Assembly: GCF_006539185.1 (NCBI RefSeq)
Contig: NZ_BJMN01000030.1
Location: forward strand, 78,062-142,061
Length of the DNA: 64,000 bases
Direction: 5' to 3'
From: Streptomyces gardneri
GTDB taxonomy: Bacteria; Actinomycetota; Actinomycetes; Streptomycetales; Streptomycetaceae
Made by a program: the position numbers and the translations under genes. The notes under the pieces are model-generated. The model saw nothing but the letters and a program-made list of their open reading frames with translations. It was not told the origin of the DNA and did no database searches. Positions 17,553 to 27,111 of this stretch are shown here, in pieces. Position 1 is the first letter of the stretch. The number at the start of each line of letters is the position of its first letter.

Positions 17553-18514
17553 AGATGCGCGTTCCGCCCCGCAGCCCACGCCCGCACCGGCCGGGCGTCG
17601 GGTCCCATCGGGTGGGTGAAGGGCCGCAGCGGGTCCACTTCGGCCCACGGGGCGAGTGCCTGTTCGGGGGTGCGGCGCTCCGGCAGCCACACGGCGAGGC
17701 GCCGCCACACCTCGCCGGCGTGGGCGGGTCGATCGTCGGGGTCCTTGGCCAGCAACTGGAGCACCAGGTCCTCCAGTTCGGAGGGGATGCCCGCGCGGAG
17801 CCTTCCGGGTGGTACGGGCGGCCGCTCAAGGATCATGCCGGGCAGCATCAGTTCGGACTCGTGCGTGAAGACCGGCTCGCCCGTCAGCATCGCGTACAGC
17901 AGACAGCCCAGCGCGTACAGATCGGTGCGGGGGTCGACCGGCTTGCCCCGCACCTGCTCCGGCGCCATGCACTCCAGGCTGCCGGGGCGCTCGCCGGTCG
18001 TGGTGAGGCCGGTGGTGTCCGGATCGAGGAAGGCGGCAACGCCGAAGTCCAGGACCTTGACCACGCCGTCCGTGCGGATCACGACGTTGCTGCCCTTAAG
18101 GTCGCGGTGCACGACGTCGCGGGCGTGCACGGAGCCCAGGACGGAGGCGATCTGGACGCCGATCGACGCGGTCTCCTCGATGGAGAGTGGGCCCTCCTCG
18201 ACGATCCGGTCGTCGAGCGGTGGACCGATCACGTACTGCATGACGAGGAAGCGGGTGCCGTTCTCCTCGCCGAGGTCATAGACGGTGGCGAGCCCCGCGT
18301 GGTCGAGCCGCGCGACGGCCTGCGCCTCCCGGCGGAACCTTTCGGCGTCGCGGGCACGCTGCCCCTCGGTGAGCCCCAAATCGACGTTCATGGTTTTCAA
18401 CGCCACGTCACGGCCCAGGTTCTCGTCATGGGCGAGCCAGACGACTCCCATGCCGCCCCGGCCGATGAGGTGCTTGATCCGGTAGCGACCGGCGATCAGT
18501 GTTCCGGTGTCCAT
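17549..18514 (-). CDS. Ser/Thr protein kinase, minimal catalytic domain
   Basis: 321 residues, almost only a kinase domain. It shows the Gly loop GRGGMGVVW, VALKTM with the Lys, HRDLKGSN with the catalytic Asp near 138, LDFGVAAF and MAPEQVRG. The usual HRDLKPxN is changed to HRDLKGSN, a variation seen in some kinase families and compatible with activity. The last 60 residues are Pro/Arg/Trp-rich with no membrane segment. It is transcribed away from the big helicase gene and towards the methyltransferase (115-bp gap holding an operator copy). Together with the kinase at 13866 it brackets the methyltransferase. Substrates are unknown. Confidence 0.85.
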   Translation of the reverse strand: MDTGTLIAGRYRIKHLIGRGGMGVVWLAHDENLGRDVALKTMNVDLGLTEGQRARDAERFRREAQAVARLDHAGLATVYDLGEENGTRFLVMQYVIGPPLDDRIVEEGPLSIEETASIGVQIASVLGSVHARDVVHRDLKGSNVVIRTDGVVKVLDFGVAAFLDPDTTGLTTTGERPGSLECMAPEQVRGKPVDPRTDLYALGCLLYAMLTGEPVFTHESELMLPGMILERPPVPPGRLRAGIPSELEDLVLQLLAKDPDDRPAHAGEVWRRLAVWLPERRTPEQALAPWAEVDPLRPFTHPMGPDARPVRAWAAGRNAHL

Positions 18515-18623
18515 TCGCGCTGCGGCCCGTCCCCTCCGTGCCCTGCCGCGCCCTGCCCGGGCTGGTGTCAGGGAGAGTGTGACACGGCGGCGCTTCGAAT
18601 GCCGCCTGCGTGACGATTTATTC

Positions 18624-18638
18624 GTTGACTGAGTTCAC
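18624..18638 (+). promoter_or_regulatory. Copy 3 of the 15-bp operator, kinase/helicase divergent promoter
   Basis: GTTGACTGAGTTCAC is the most symmetric copy and lies in the 223-bp region between the divergent kinase (start 18514) and helicase (start 18738). It contains TTGACT (18625-18630), which forms a credible promoter with TCTAAT at 18649-18654 after an 18-bp spacer. A protein bound here would cover the -35 box of the DISARM-like operon. Confidence 0.65.
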
Positions 18639-18737
18639 ATACTCTTGCTCTAATGGGGTGAAGGCGGGACGGTTCGTCCCGTGCGCCTCACCCGCTACGG
18701 TGATGCGTGGATTACGTCGGGAGCTAGTGAGGATCAC

Positions 18738-21700
18738 GTGGACGTCTTCGAGGTGCACCGTCGGCTCATCCGGGACTACAAGGAGTACACGTCCGGATCG
18801 GTGGTGATCGACGACCCGCGGATCGGCGAGAAGGTGTCCAAGTCCCTTGCCGACGGCGACCAGTGGCCCGACCCCTGGCTCTCCCTCAACCCGAGCTTCG
18901 CGCCCGGCGGCACCGTCGATCACCTCGCCGACGACCTCGGTCTCCTCCACCCCGAGTGCAAGCGGATCTTCCGCACCGGCAAGGACAAGCGGGATGCGAC
19001 GATCCGTCCCATCCGCTTCCACCGGCACCAGCGCGACGCCATCGAGGCTGCCGACTCGAAGGACTCGTACGTCCTGACGACCGGTACCGGCTCCGGCAAG
19101 AGCCTCGGCTACATCGTGCCCATCGTCAGCCGGATCCTGCGAGAGAAGCGGCCCGGAGACCCCCCAAGCATCAAGGCGATCATCGTCTACCCGATGAACG
19201 CGCTGGCCAACAGCCAGCGGGGCGAGCTGAAGAAGTTCCTCACCGCCGGATACGGCGAGGGTGACGAGCCCGTCACGTACGCCCGTTACACCGGCCAGGA
19301 GAAGCAGGTCGAGAAGGACGCGGTCCTCGACACGCCCCCGGACATCCTGCTCACCAACTACGTGATGCTGGAGCTGATGCTCACCCGCCCCGAGGAGCGC
19401 AAGCGGCTCATCGGCAAAGCCAAGGGCCTGCGTTTTCTCGTCCTGGACGAACTGCACACCTACCGGGGCCGGCAGGGCGCCGACGTCGCCCTGCTAGTCC
19501 GGCGTGTGCGCGAGGCGTGCGAGTCGCCTGCCCTGCAGTGCGTCGGCACCTCCGCCACCATGTCCACCAAGGGCACCCCTGCCGCCCGCCGCCGCGAGGT
19601 CGCCGAGGTCGCCTCCACTCTGTTCGACACGGAGATCTCCCCGGACCGGGTGGTGGCCGAGACCCTGGTCCGCGCGACCGGCGACATGCCCCCCACGCGT
19701 GCCGAACTCGCCGCCCGCGTAAGGGAGAACAACCCGCCGCTGGAGTATGACGCACTCAAGGCCGACCCGCTGGCCCGCTGGGTCGAGACCGAGTTCGGCC
19801 TCACCGAGACCACCGACGAGGACGGCACCCGTCTGCTGGTGCGCGCCAAGCCCACGACCGTGGAGCTCGCCGCGCGCGCCCTGCGCGAGGACGCCTTCGA
19901 CATCCCGCGCGACGCACCCGAGGACGAACCGTACACCGCCTGTGCCAAGGCCATCCGGTCCACGCTCCGGGCGGGCACGCAGGTCCGCGACGACGAGGAC
20001 CGCGCCCTGTTCGCGTTCCGCCTCCACCAGTTCCTCTCCAAGGGGGGCTCGGCGTACGTCTCCCTGGAGCCGGCGGACAGCCGCCACATCACCCGCACCT
20101 ACCAGCAGCGGGTGCCCGGAGAGCGGGAGAAGCTCCTGCTGCCGCTGTCCTTCTGCCGCGAGTGCGGCCAGGAGTACCTCACCGTGGCCCGCGAGCAGAG
20201 CGACGACGGCACGGTCGCATTCCGTACCCGTGAGGACGCGGACGACGAGCAGGGCTACCTCTACCTCTCGGCCGCCAACCCGTGGCCCGAGCGCGTCACG
20301 GACGCGATCGACCAGCGCCGCTTCCCCGACAGCTGGCTCACCCTCGACCCGAAGAAGGGCGCGCCCGTCCTCACCGCGAGCCGCAAGAAGCGCGCCCCGC
20401 AGCCTGTGTGGGTGAGGCCCGACGGCACGGCGGTGAACAAGGACGGGGATGGCCTGTACGCCGCCTACGTGCCCGCCCCGTTCCTGTTCTGCCTGGAGTG
20501 CGGGGTCAGCTACGAGCAGGTCAAGGAGCGTGACTTCGCCAAGCTGATGACGCTCGACCAGGAGGGACGCTCCACCGCCACATCCGTCGTCAGCGCCTCC
20601 ATCGTCCGCCACCTCAAGGGCCTGCCCGCGGACGAACTCGGCGAGGACGCACGCAAGTTGCTCACCTTCGTCGACAACCGTCAGGATGCCAGCCTGCAGG
20701 CGGGGCACTTCAACGACTTCGTCATGGTCACCCAGCTGCGCGGTGCCCTCTACCGCGCCATGCTGAGGGCCGGGGAGTCGGGCCTGCGCTGGAAGCGGCT
20801 GGGCGAGGAGGTCGTGGCCGCCATGGGGCTGGCCCGCCACGAGTACGCCAACAACCCCACCGAGGTGGAGGCGCTCGCCGAGGAGACACTGAGCGCCCTG
20901 GCCCAGGTGGCCGAGTACCGGCTCTTCCTCGACCTGGAGCGCGGCTGGCGGATCACCATGCCCAACCTGGAGCAGACCGGTCTGCTGGGCCTGGAGTACG
21001 CGGGCCTCGACCAGATTGCCGAGGACGAGGAGCGTTGGCAGCGCGCCGCCGGACCGCTGCGCACCGCGACCCCGGCGACCCGGCTCGACCTGGCCCGAGT
21101 CCTCATGGACGAGCTGCGCCGCCAGCGCGCCGTGGACACCCCGTACTTCACCGAGGCCAAGTTCAACGAACTGGGCAAGGAGTCCGCCAAGCTCAACGAC
21201 GCCTGGGCCATCGCCGAGACCGAGTCCGCGCCCCCCGCGCCCGGCGTCGCGGTGGCCCGCTCCGGCCGGCCCGGCCGCTCCGGACGCATCCGCAGCGAGC
21301 TGAACCTCACCGGCCGCACCGCCTTCGGCCGCCACGTCCGCAAGGCGGAGACCTTCCCGGACTGGAGCCACGACCTCTCCCTCGACGACGCCCAGGACGT
21401 GATCCGCGACCTCCTCGACATCCTCGCCGACGGCGGTGTCCTGAGCAGGATCACCCAGGGCCGGGGAGAGGATCCCGGCTACCAGATCCACCACCCGGTG
21501 ATCCGCTGGCACGCCCGCGACGACGAGCACGGCGCGGTGGACCGGCTGCGCCGCACCTACCGCACCGGCCGGGGCCCCCGAGTCAACGCCTTCTTCAAGG
21601 GGCTCTACAAGGAGGTCGCGTCCACCTTCGCCGGCCTGCATGCCGCCGAGCACACCGCCCAGGTCCACCCCGAGGTCCGTGAGGAGCGGGAGAGGCTGTT

Positions 21701-24017
21701 CAGCAAGGGCCTTCCGCTGCCCCTCCTCTATTGCTCGCCCACGATGGAGCTCGGCGTCGACATCGCCAGCCTCAACGCCGTCAACCTCCGCAACGTCCCG
21801 CCGACCCCCGCCAACTACGCCCAGCGCTCCGGCCGCGCGGGCCGCTCGGGCCAGCCGGCGCTGGTCACCACGTACTGCGCTACCGGTAACAGCCACGACC
21901 AGTACTACTTCACCCGCTCCGACCAGATGGTCGCGGGCACCGTCGCCGCGCCCCGCCTCGACCTGGCCAACGAGGACCTGATCGCCTCCCATGTGCACGC
22001 CATCTGGCTGGCGGAGACCCGCTTGGAACTCGGCCGCACCATGACGAAGATCCTCGACACCGACGGCAAGACCCCCTCGCTGGAGCTGCTGCCCGAGGTA
22101 CGAGAGCAGATCCATAGGCCGGCCGCCCAGCAGCGCGCCCTCGCCCGGGCCCGCACTGTCCTCGCGGGCTGCGTCGACGACCTGCGCGATACGTCCTGGT
22201 GGCACGAGCAGTGGCTGGAGGACACCGTCGCCAAGGCCCCCGGCCGCTTCGACGAGAAGTGCGGACGCTGGCGGAACCTCTACCGCAAGGCCCTGGAGGA
22301 GCGGGAGATCCAGCACGACAACATCCGCAACCGCACGGCGACCGGCCGCTCCCAGGCCCAGGCCGTCCGCCGCCGCGCCCAGGCGGAGAACCAGATCGCC
22401 CTCCTGGAGAACAGGCAGGGCGGCGAGCGCACGGTACTGTCCGACTTCTACCCGTACCGCTACTTCGCCTCCGAGGGCTTCCTGCCCGGTTACTCCTTCC
22501 CCCGGCTGCCGCTCGCCGCGTACATCCCCGGCACCGGCCGCACCAGCCGCGGCTACGACGGCGACTACCTCCAGCGGTCCCGTTTCATCGCGATCAGGGA
22601 GTTCGGGCCGGGCGCGCTGATCTACCACGAGGGCAGCCGGTTCAAGGTGGACCGGGTGCAGCTCCCGCCGGACACCGCGGGCGAGCTGACCACCGAGAGC
22701 GCCAAGGTGTGCCAGGGCTGCGGATATCTGTCCCCCGAGGAGCGGCGCGAGGACACCTGCCTGGGCTGCAACAGTTCGTACGGCGACCCTCGCACGGGGC
22801 TGCTGCACCTGCACACCGTCTTCACCCACCGCCGTGACCGGATCTCCTCCGACGAGGAGGAGCGCCAGCGCACGGGCTATGCGGTGGAGATCTCCTACCG
22901 TTTCAAGCAGCACGAGGACGGCCGAGACGGTTCGCTGCGCGCCGAGGCGAAGGCCGCGGCCGGCCGCCTCCTTGCCGAACTGGTCTACGGCGACAGCGCC
23001 ACCGTCCGGCTCACCAACCTGGGCTACCGCCGCTCGGTCGCCAAGGGCGAGATCGGCTTCTGGCTCGACCCGGTCACCGGTCAGTGGCTGGCCGGCTCCA
23101 CCGGCAAGCAGAGCACGAGCGCGCCCGGCCGGGAGACCCCCGTGGAGGACGAGGGGCTCGCCGACGCGGAGAAGGCCGTACGCAAGATCCCCGTCATCCC
23201 GTACGTCCAGGACACCCGCAACATCCTCGTCCTCAAGCTCGCGGCCCCCGTCGACAAGGACACCGCGATCACCCTCCAGTACGCGCTGGAGCGGGGCATC
23301 GAGGCCGAGTTCCAGCTGGAGGACTCCGAGCTGGACACCGAGGAGCTGCCGCCGCACGACGGCCCCCGCGAACGGCTGCTGTTCATCGAGAGCGCCGAGG
23401 GCGGCGCGGGCGTCCTGCGCCGTCTGCAGGCCGAGCCCGACGCGCTCGCCCGCGCTGCCCGCCGGGCCCTGGAGATCGCGCACTTCGACCAGGTCGGGCG
23501 CGACCGGGGAGCCGAGAAATCCAATGGCGACCCCTGCGAGAAGGGCTGCTACGACTGCCTGCTCTCCTTCGGTAACCAGCGCCACCACCGGATGATCGAC
23601 CGCCATCTGGTGAAGCAGCTGCTGATGGACTTCGCGGGCGGTGAGGTCGGCTCCAGCCGCGCGGGCCGCACCCGCGACGAGCACGCCGACGCGCTCATCG
23701 AGGGCGCCGACTCCTCCCTGGAGGAGCGGTTCGTCGCCTACCTCAGGACCCACGGCCACCGCCTCCCCGATCACCAGCAGGTGAAGCTGAGCGCGGCCCT
23801 GTCCAAGCCGGACTTCGTCTACGACACCTCCTTCGGCCCCGTCGCGGTCTTCGTCGACGGCCCGCACCACGATCACGCGGAGACGACGCTGCGCGACGAG
23901 GAGGCAGCGGACCGGCTGAAGGAGATCGGCTGGGAGGTCATCCGTATCCGCTACGACGACGACTGGTCGAAGGCCGTGGCCGACTATCCTTCGGTGTTCG
24001 GCGAGGCGCGCCGTTGA
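18738..24017 (+). CDS. DISARM-like helicase with fused MZB/DUF1998 domain and C-terminal Vsr/DUF559-like nuclease
   Basis: 1759 residues. GTG 18738 is preferred (GAGGA 5 nt upstream); GTG 18681 would add 19 residues but has no ribosome site. Walker A TTGTGSGKS (Lys near 121), DELHTYRGRQGADVA near 237 and QRSGRAGRSGQ near 1030 define a YprA/MrfA/DrmA-type SF2 helicase. A Cys pair motif (CQGCG...CLGC) near 1330 and GGAGV...EKGCYDCL near 1555-1615 form the MZB/DUF1998 module, which in DISARM is a separate protein (DrmB). The last about 100 residues (SLEERFVAYLRTHG, PDFVY, VAVFVDGPHHDH) form a Vsr/DUF559-like endonuclease domain. It heads a three-gene plus-strand run and is likely the main motor and possible cutter. 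Confidence 0.82.
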   Translation: MDVFEVHRRLIRDYKEYTSGSVVIDDPRIGEKVSKSLADGDQWPDPWLSLNPSFAPGGTVDHLADDLGLLHPECKRIFRTGKDKRDATIRPIRFHRHQRDAIEAADSKDSYVLTTGTGSGKSLGYIVPIVSRILREKRPGDPPSIKAIIVYPMNALANSQRGELKKFLTAGYGEGDEPVTYARYTGQEKQVEKDAVLDTPPDILLTNYVMLELMLTRPEERKRLIGKAKGLRFLVLDELHTYRGRQGADVALLVRRVREACESPALQCVGTSATMSTKGTPAARRREVAEVASTLFDTEISPDRVVAETLVRATGDMPPTRAELAARVRENNPPLEYDALKADPLARWVETEFGLTETTDEDGTRLLVRAKPTTVELAARALREDAFDIPRDAPEDEPYTACAKAIRSTLRAGTQVRDDEDRALFAFRLHQFLSKGGSAYVSLEPADSRHITRTYQQRVPGEREKLLLPLSFCRECGQEYLTVAREQSDDGTVAFRTREDADDEQGYLYLSAANPWPERVTDAIDQRRFPDSWLTLDPKKGAPVLTASRKKRAPQPVWVRPDGTAVNKDGDGLYAAYVPAPFLFCLECGVSYEQVKERDFAKLMTLDQEGRSTATSVVSASIVRHLKGLPADELGEDARKLLTFVDNRQDASLQAGHFNDFVMVTQLRGALYRAMLRAGESGLRWKRLGEEVVAAMGLARHEYANNPTEVEALAEETLSALAQVAEYRLFLDLERGWRITMPNLEQTGLLGLEYAGLDQIAEDEERWQRAAGPLRTATPATRLDLARVLMDELRRQRAVDTPYFTEAKFNELGKESAKLNDAWAIAETESAPPAPGVAVARSGRPGRSGRIRSELNLTGRTAFGRHVRKAETFPDWSHDLSLDDAQDVIRDLLDILADGGVLSRITQGRGEDPGYQIHHPVIRWHARDDEHGAVDRLRRTYRTGRGPRVNAFFKGLYKEVASTFAGLHAAEHTAQVHPEVREERERLFSKGLPLPLLYCSPTMELGVDIASLNAVNLRNVPPTPANYAQRSGRAGRSGQPALVTTYCATGNSHDQYYFTRSDQMVAGTVAAPRLDLANEDLIASHVHAIWLAETRLELGRTMTKILDTDGKTPSLELLPEVREQIHRPAAQQRALARARTVLAGCVDDLRDTSWWHEQWLEDTVAKAPGRFDEKCGRWRNLYRKALEEREIQHDNIRNRTATGRSQAQAVRRRAQAENQIALLENRQGGERTVLSDFYPYRYFASEGFLPGYSFPRLPLAAYIPGTGRTSRGYDGDYLQRSRFIAIREFGPGALIYHEGSRFKVDRVQLPPDTAGELTTESAKVCQGCGYLSPEERREDTCLGCNSSYGDPRTGLLHLHTVFTHRRDRISSDEEERQRTGYAVEISYRFKQHEDGRDGSLRAEAKAAAGRLLAELVYGDSATVRLTNLGYRRSVAKGEIGFWLDPVTGQWLAGSTGKQSTSAPGRETPVEDEGLADAEKAVRKIPVIPYVQDTRNILVLKLAAPVDKDTAITLQYALERGIEAEFQLEDSELDTEELPPHDGPRERLLFIESAEGGAGVLRRLQAEPDALARAARRALEIAHFDQVGRDRGAEKSNGDPCEKGCYDCLLSFGNQRHHRMIDRHLVKQLLMDFAGGEVGSSRAGRTRDEHADALIEGADSSLEERFVAYLRTHGHRLPDHQQVKLSAALSKPDFVYDTSFGPVAVFVDGPHHDHAETTLRDEEAADRLKEIGWEVIRIRYDDDWSKAVADYPSVFGEARR

Positions 24018-24022
24018 TCTCA

Positions 24023-24059
24023 GGGACCGGGGCGGACCTCTTCGATCCGCCCCGGTCCC
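24023..24059 (+). terminator. Strong hairpin between the helicase and SNF2 genes (terminator or processing site)
   Basis: A 14-bp perfect stem (GGGACCGGGGCGGA pairing with TCCGCCCCGGTCCC) with a 9-nt loop lies 6 bp after the helicase stop and 83 bp before the SNF2 start. There is no T-tract, so it may attenuate transcription or protect the upstream mRNA rather than stop transcription fully. Confidence 0.6.
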
Positions 24060-24141
24060 ACAGCCCGCACCCGATCCGCCCGGCCACCGCCCCGGCCGAC
24101 CCGCCGGAACGACTCCTACGCCCCGACCCCGGAAGGCCCGC

Positions 24142-27111
24142 ATGACCACCGCTGCCCAGCCGACCCGGCAGTACGCCGTCGGCTCCCTCGTCCACGCCCG
24201 GGGCCGCGAGTGGGTCGTGCTGCCCGACTCCACACCCGACCTCCTCGTCCTGCGCCCGCTCGGCGGCGCCGACGACGACATCGCGGGCGTCCTGCCCGGC
24301 CTGGAGACCGTCGTCCCCGCCACCTTCGCCCCGCCCACCCCTTCCGACCTGGGCGACCAGCAGGCCGCCGGGCTGCTGCGCACCGCCCTGCGCATCGGCT
24401 TCCGCTCCGGCGCCGGCCCCTTCCGCTCCCTCGCCTCGATCGCCGTCGACCCCCGCCCGTACCAGCTGGTCCCCCTGCTGATGGCGCTGCGCCAGGACAC
24501 CGTGCGGCTGCTGATCGCCGACGACGTCGGTATCGGCAAGACGGTCGAGGCCGGGCTGATCGCCGCCGAGCTGCTCGCGCAGGGCGATGCCCGAGGCCTG
24601 GTCGTGCTGTGCTCGCCCGCCCTGGCCGAACAGTGGCGGGCCGAGCTGTACGGGAAGTTCGGCGTCGACGCCCGTCTCGTGCTGCCGTCCACGATCAGCC
24701 GTCTGGAGCGCGAGACGCCGTACGGCCAGTCGGTGTTTCGCCCCGACGGCGCGTACGTCGTCTCCACCGACTTCATCAAGTCTCCCCGTCACCGGGAGGA
24801 CTTCCTGCGCCACTGCCCCGACCTGGTGATCGTCGACGAGGCGCACTCCTGCGTCTCCGACACCACAGTCGGCGCATCCGCCCGCTCCTCCCAGCAGCGG
24901 TACGCGCTGCTGCGCGCCCTCGCCGACCGGACCGACCGCCACCTCCTCCTCGTCACAGCCACCCCGCACAGTGGCAAGGAGGAGCCTTTCCGCCGCCTGA
25001 TCGGCCTGCTCGACGACCGCCTGGCCGCCGTCCCCCTCGACACCGACGCGGGCCGCAGGCTGCTCGCCGAGTTCTTCGTGCAGCGCCGCCGCGCCGACAT
25101 CCGCGAGGACTTCCAGGACGGCGCGCACTTCCCGTCGTCCCGAGACACCGCCGAGACCGCCTACACCCTGCACCGCGACTACAAGAAGCTCCTCGACGAG
25201 GTCCTGTCGTACGCCCGCGAGACCGTACGCGCGGCCGACGGCGCCCTCCAGCAGCGTCAGCGCTGGTGGTCCACCCTCGCCCTGCTGCGCACCCTGTCCT
25301 CCTCCCCGGCCGCCGCCGTGCAGTCCCTGAACACACGCGCCGGCGTCGAGGAGGCGGACACCCCCGCCGAGGCGGACCGCACCGGGGAGCGCACCGTCTC
25401 CGACCCGGCCGACAGCGAGACCCCCGAGTCCGCGGACGCCGTACCGGGCACCCGCCTCCCGAAGGCCACCGCCACCGAGGCCACCGCCTCCGACACCGAA
25501 GACACCGAGGCCGACGACGAGGAGAGGGCCCGCCTGGTCGCCATGGCCGAATCAGCCAGGAAGCTCTTCGGACCGACCCGCGACGCCAAGCTGAAGAAGC
25601 TGATCGCCACGGTCTCCGGCCTCCTCGACGAGGGCTACCGCCCCATCGTCTTCTGCCGCTATATCGCGACCGCCGACTACGTCGCCGACCACCTCAGGAA
25701 GGCCCTCAACAAGAAGGGCACCGAACACCCGGTCGCCATCGCCTCCGTCACCGGCGAACTCTCGCCCGACCAGCGCGTCACCCGCATCGCCGAGCTGACC
25801 GGCACCGACGAGGAGGGCAACCCCGCGCCCGAACGCCGCGTCCTGGTCGCCACCGACTGCCTGTCCGAGGGCGTCAACCTCCAGGAGTCCTTCGATGCGG
25901 TCCTCCACTACGACCTCGCGTGGAACCCGACCCGCCACGAGCAGCGCGAGGGCCGCGTGGACCGCTTCGGCCAGCGCACCGACGTCGTCAAGGCGCTCAC
26001 CCTGTACGGCGCGGACAACCCCGTCGACGGCATCGTCCTCAATGTCCTGCTCCGCAAGCACGAGCGGATCCGCCGCGTCACCGGCATCTCCGTGCCCGTA
26101 CCGCAGGAGTCCGAGAGCGCCATGCAGGCCGTGTTCGAGGGCCTGATCCTGCGCGGCGAGCGGTCCCCGTACGAGCAGGAGGGGCTGTTTGCGCAGGAGG
26201 AGGTGGCCGCGCAACTGGAGATCGCCTGGCAGTCCTCCGCCGACCGGGAGAAGCGCCACCGCTCCCGGTACGCCCAGCTCACCATCAAGAAGGACGAGGT
26301 GGCCGCCGAGGTCGACGAGGTCCGCGCCGCGCTCGGCACCGGCGAGGAGGTACGGGACTTCACCCGCCGCGCCCTGGGCGCCCTGCGCGGTATGCCCGCG
26401 CCCACGAAGCAGGGCGGCTTCACCGCGCACACCGACGCCCTCCCGCAGGGCCTGCGCGACACCGTCTCGCACGCGCTCGGCCCCCGCCACCCCCGCCCGG
26501 TCGTCTTCCACGACGCCCCCAGCGCCCCGCGCGGCGAGGCCGCCCTCACCCGCACCGACCCGGTGGTCGCCGCCGTCGCCCGCTTCGTGCTGGACGCGGC
26601 CCTCGACGACGCCGGCAAGGTCCCCGAGTGGCAGCGCCCGGCCCGCCGCTGCGGAGTCGTCCGTACGGCAGCCGTGGAGCGGAACACCACGCTCCTGCTC
26701 GTACGTCACCGCTTCCAGCTGAACCTGCCCGCCCGCGACGGCTCGGTGCGCGAGCAGCTCGCCGAGGACGCCCGCGTGGTCGCCTACCGAGGCAGGCCCG
26801 ATGCCCCCGAATGGCTGCCGGAGGACGAGGCGGTGGCCCTCCTCGACGCCCGCGCCACGCAGAACACCGACCCGAAGTTCGCCACCGAGCACATCGCCGA
26901 GATTCTGGCCTCCCTGCCCGCGATCATGCCCGAACTGCGGTACCAGTCGGCCGAGTTGGGCCGCACCCTGGAGGCCTCGCACCGCAGGGTGCGCACCGCC
27001 TCCCGCGCCCGTCTCGCGGGCCTGAAGGTCGTCCCCCAGGGCGACCCGGACATCCTGGGCGTGTACCACTACCGCCCGGCCCCGACGTTCTCCCAGGGAG
27101 TGGGCGCATGA
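24142..27111 (+). CDS. SNF2-like helicase, DrmD-like (class 1 DISARM)
   Basis: 989 residues. Residues 1-110 form the DrmD-type N-terminus (a GREWVVLPDS strand and the GPFRSLASIAVDPRPYQLVP approach). The SNF2/RapA-like ATPase follows: DDVGIGKTVEAG (Lys near 133), VIVDEAHSC near 232, LLVTATPHSGK. Motifs of the second lobe include CRYIATADYVADHL, ATDCLSEGVNLQ and REGRVDRFGQ. An acidic, Thr-rich insert separates the lobes (about residues 405-465). The close match of the N-terminal region to DISARM DrmD proteins supports the call. The stop overlaps the next start (ATGA), coupling it to the methyltransferase. SNF2 motors in DISARM translocate along duplex DNA. Confidence 0.83.
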   Translation: MTTAAQPTRQYAVGSLVHARGREWVVLPDSTPDLLVLRPLGGADDDIAGVLPGLETVVPATFAPPTPSDLGDQQAAGLLRTALRIGFRSGAGPFRSLASIAVDPRPYQLVPLLMALRQDTVRLLIADDVGIGKTVEAGLIAAELLAQGDARGLVVLCSPALAEQWRAELYGKFGVDARLVLPSTISRLERETPYGQSVFRPDGAYVVSTDFIKSPRHREDFLRHCPDLVIVDEAHSCVSDTTVGASARSSQQRYALLRALADRTDRHLLLVTATPHSGKEEPFRRLIGLLDDRLAAVPLDTDAGRRLLAEFFVQRRRADIREDFQDGAHFPSSRDTAETAYTLHRDYKKLLDEVLSYARETVRAADGALQQRQRWWSTLALLRTLSSSPAAAVQSLNTRAGVEEADTPAEADRTGERTVSDPADSETPESADAVPGTRLPKATATEATASDTEDTEADDEERARLVAMAESARKLFGPTRDAKLKKLIATVSGLLDEGYRPIVFCRYIATADYVADHLRKALNKKGTEHPVAIASVTGELSPDQRVTRIAELTGTDEEGNPAPERRVLVATDCLSEGVNLQESFDAVLHYDLAWNPTRHEQREGRVDRFGQRTDVVKALTLYGADNPVDGIVLNVLLRKHERIRRVTGISVPVPQESESAMQAVFEGLILRGERSPYEQEGLFAQEEVAAQLEIAWQSSADREKRHRSRYAQLTIKKDEVAAEVDEVRAALGTGEEVRDFTRRALGALRGMPAPTKQGGFTAHTDALPQGLRDTVSHALGPRHPRPVVFHDAPSAPRGEAALTRTDPVVAAVARFVLDAALDDAGKVPEWQRPARRCGVVRTAAVERNTTLLLVRHRFQLNLPARDGSVREQLAEDARVVAYRGRPDAPEWLPEDEAVALLDARATQNTDPKFATEHIAEILASLPAIMPELRYQSAELGRTLEASHRRVRTASRARLAGLKVVPQGDPDILGVYHYRPAPTFSQGVGA

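Noticed and set aside
19494..24779. 1761-codon minus-strand frame opposite the DISARM-like helicase
   Set aside because: Antisense shadow; the plus-strand helicase motifs are unambiguous.
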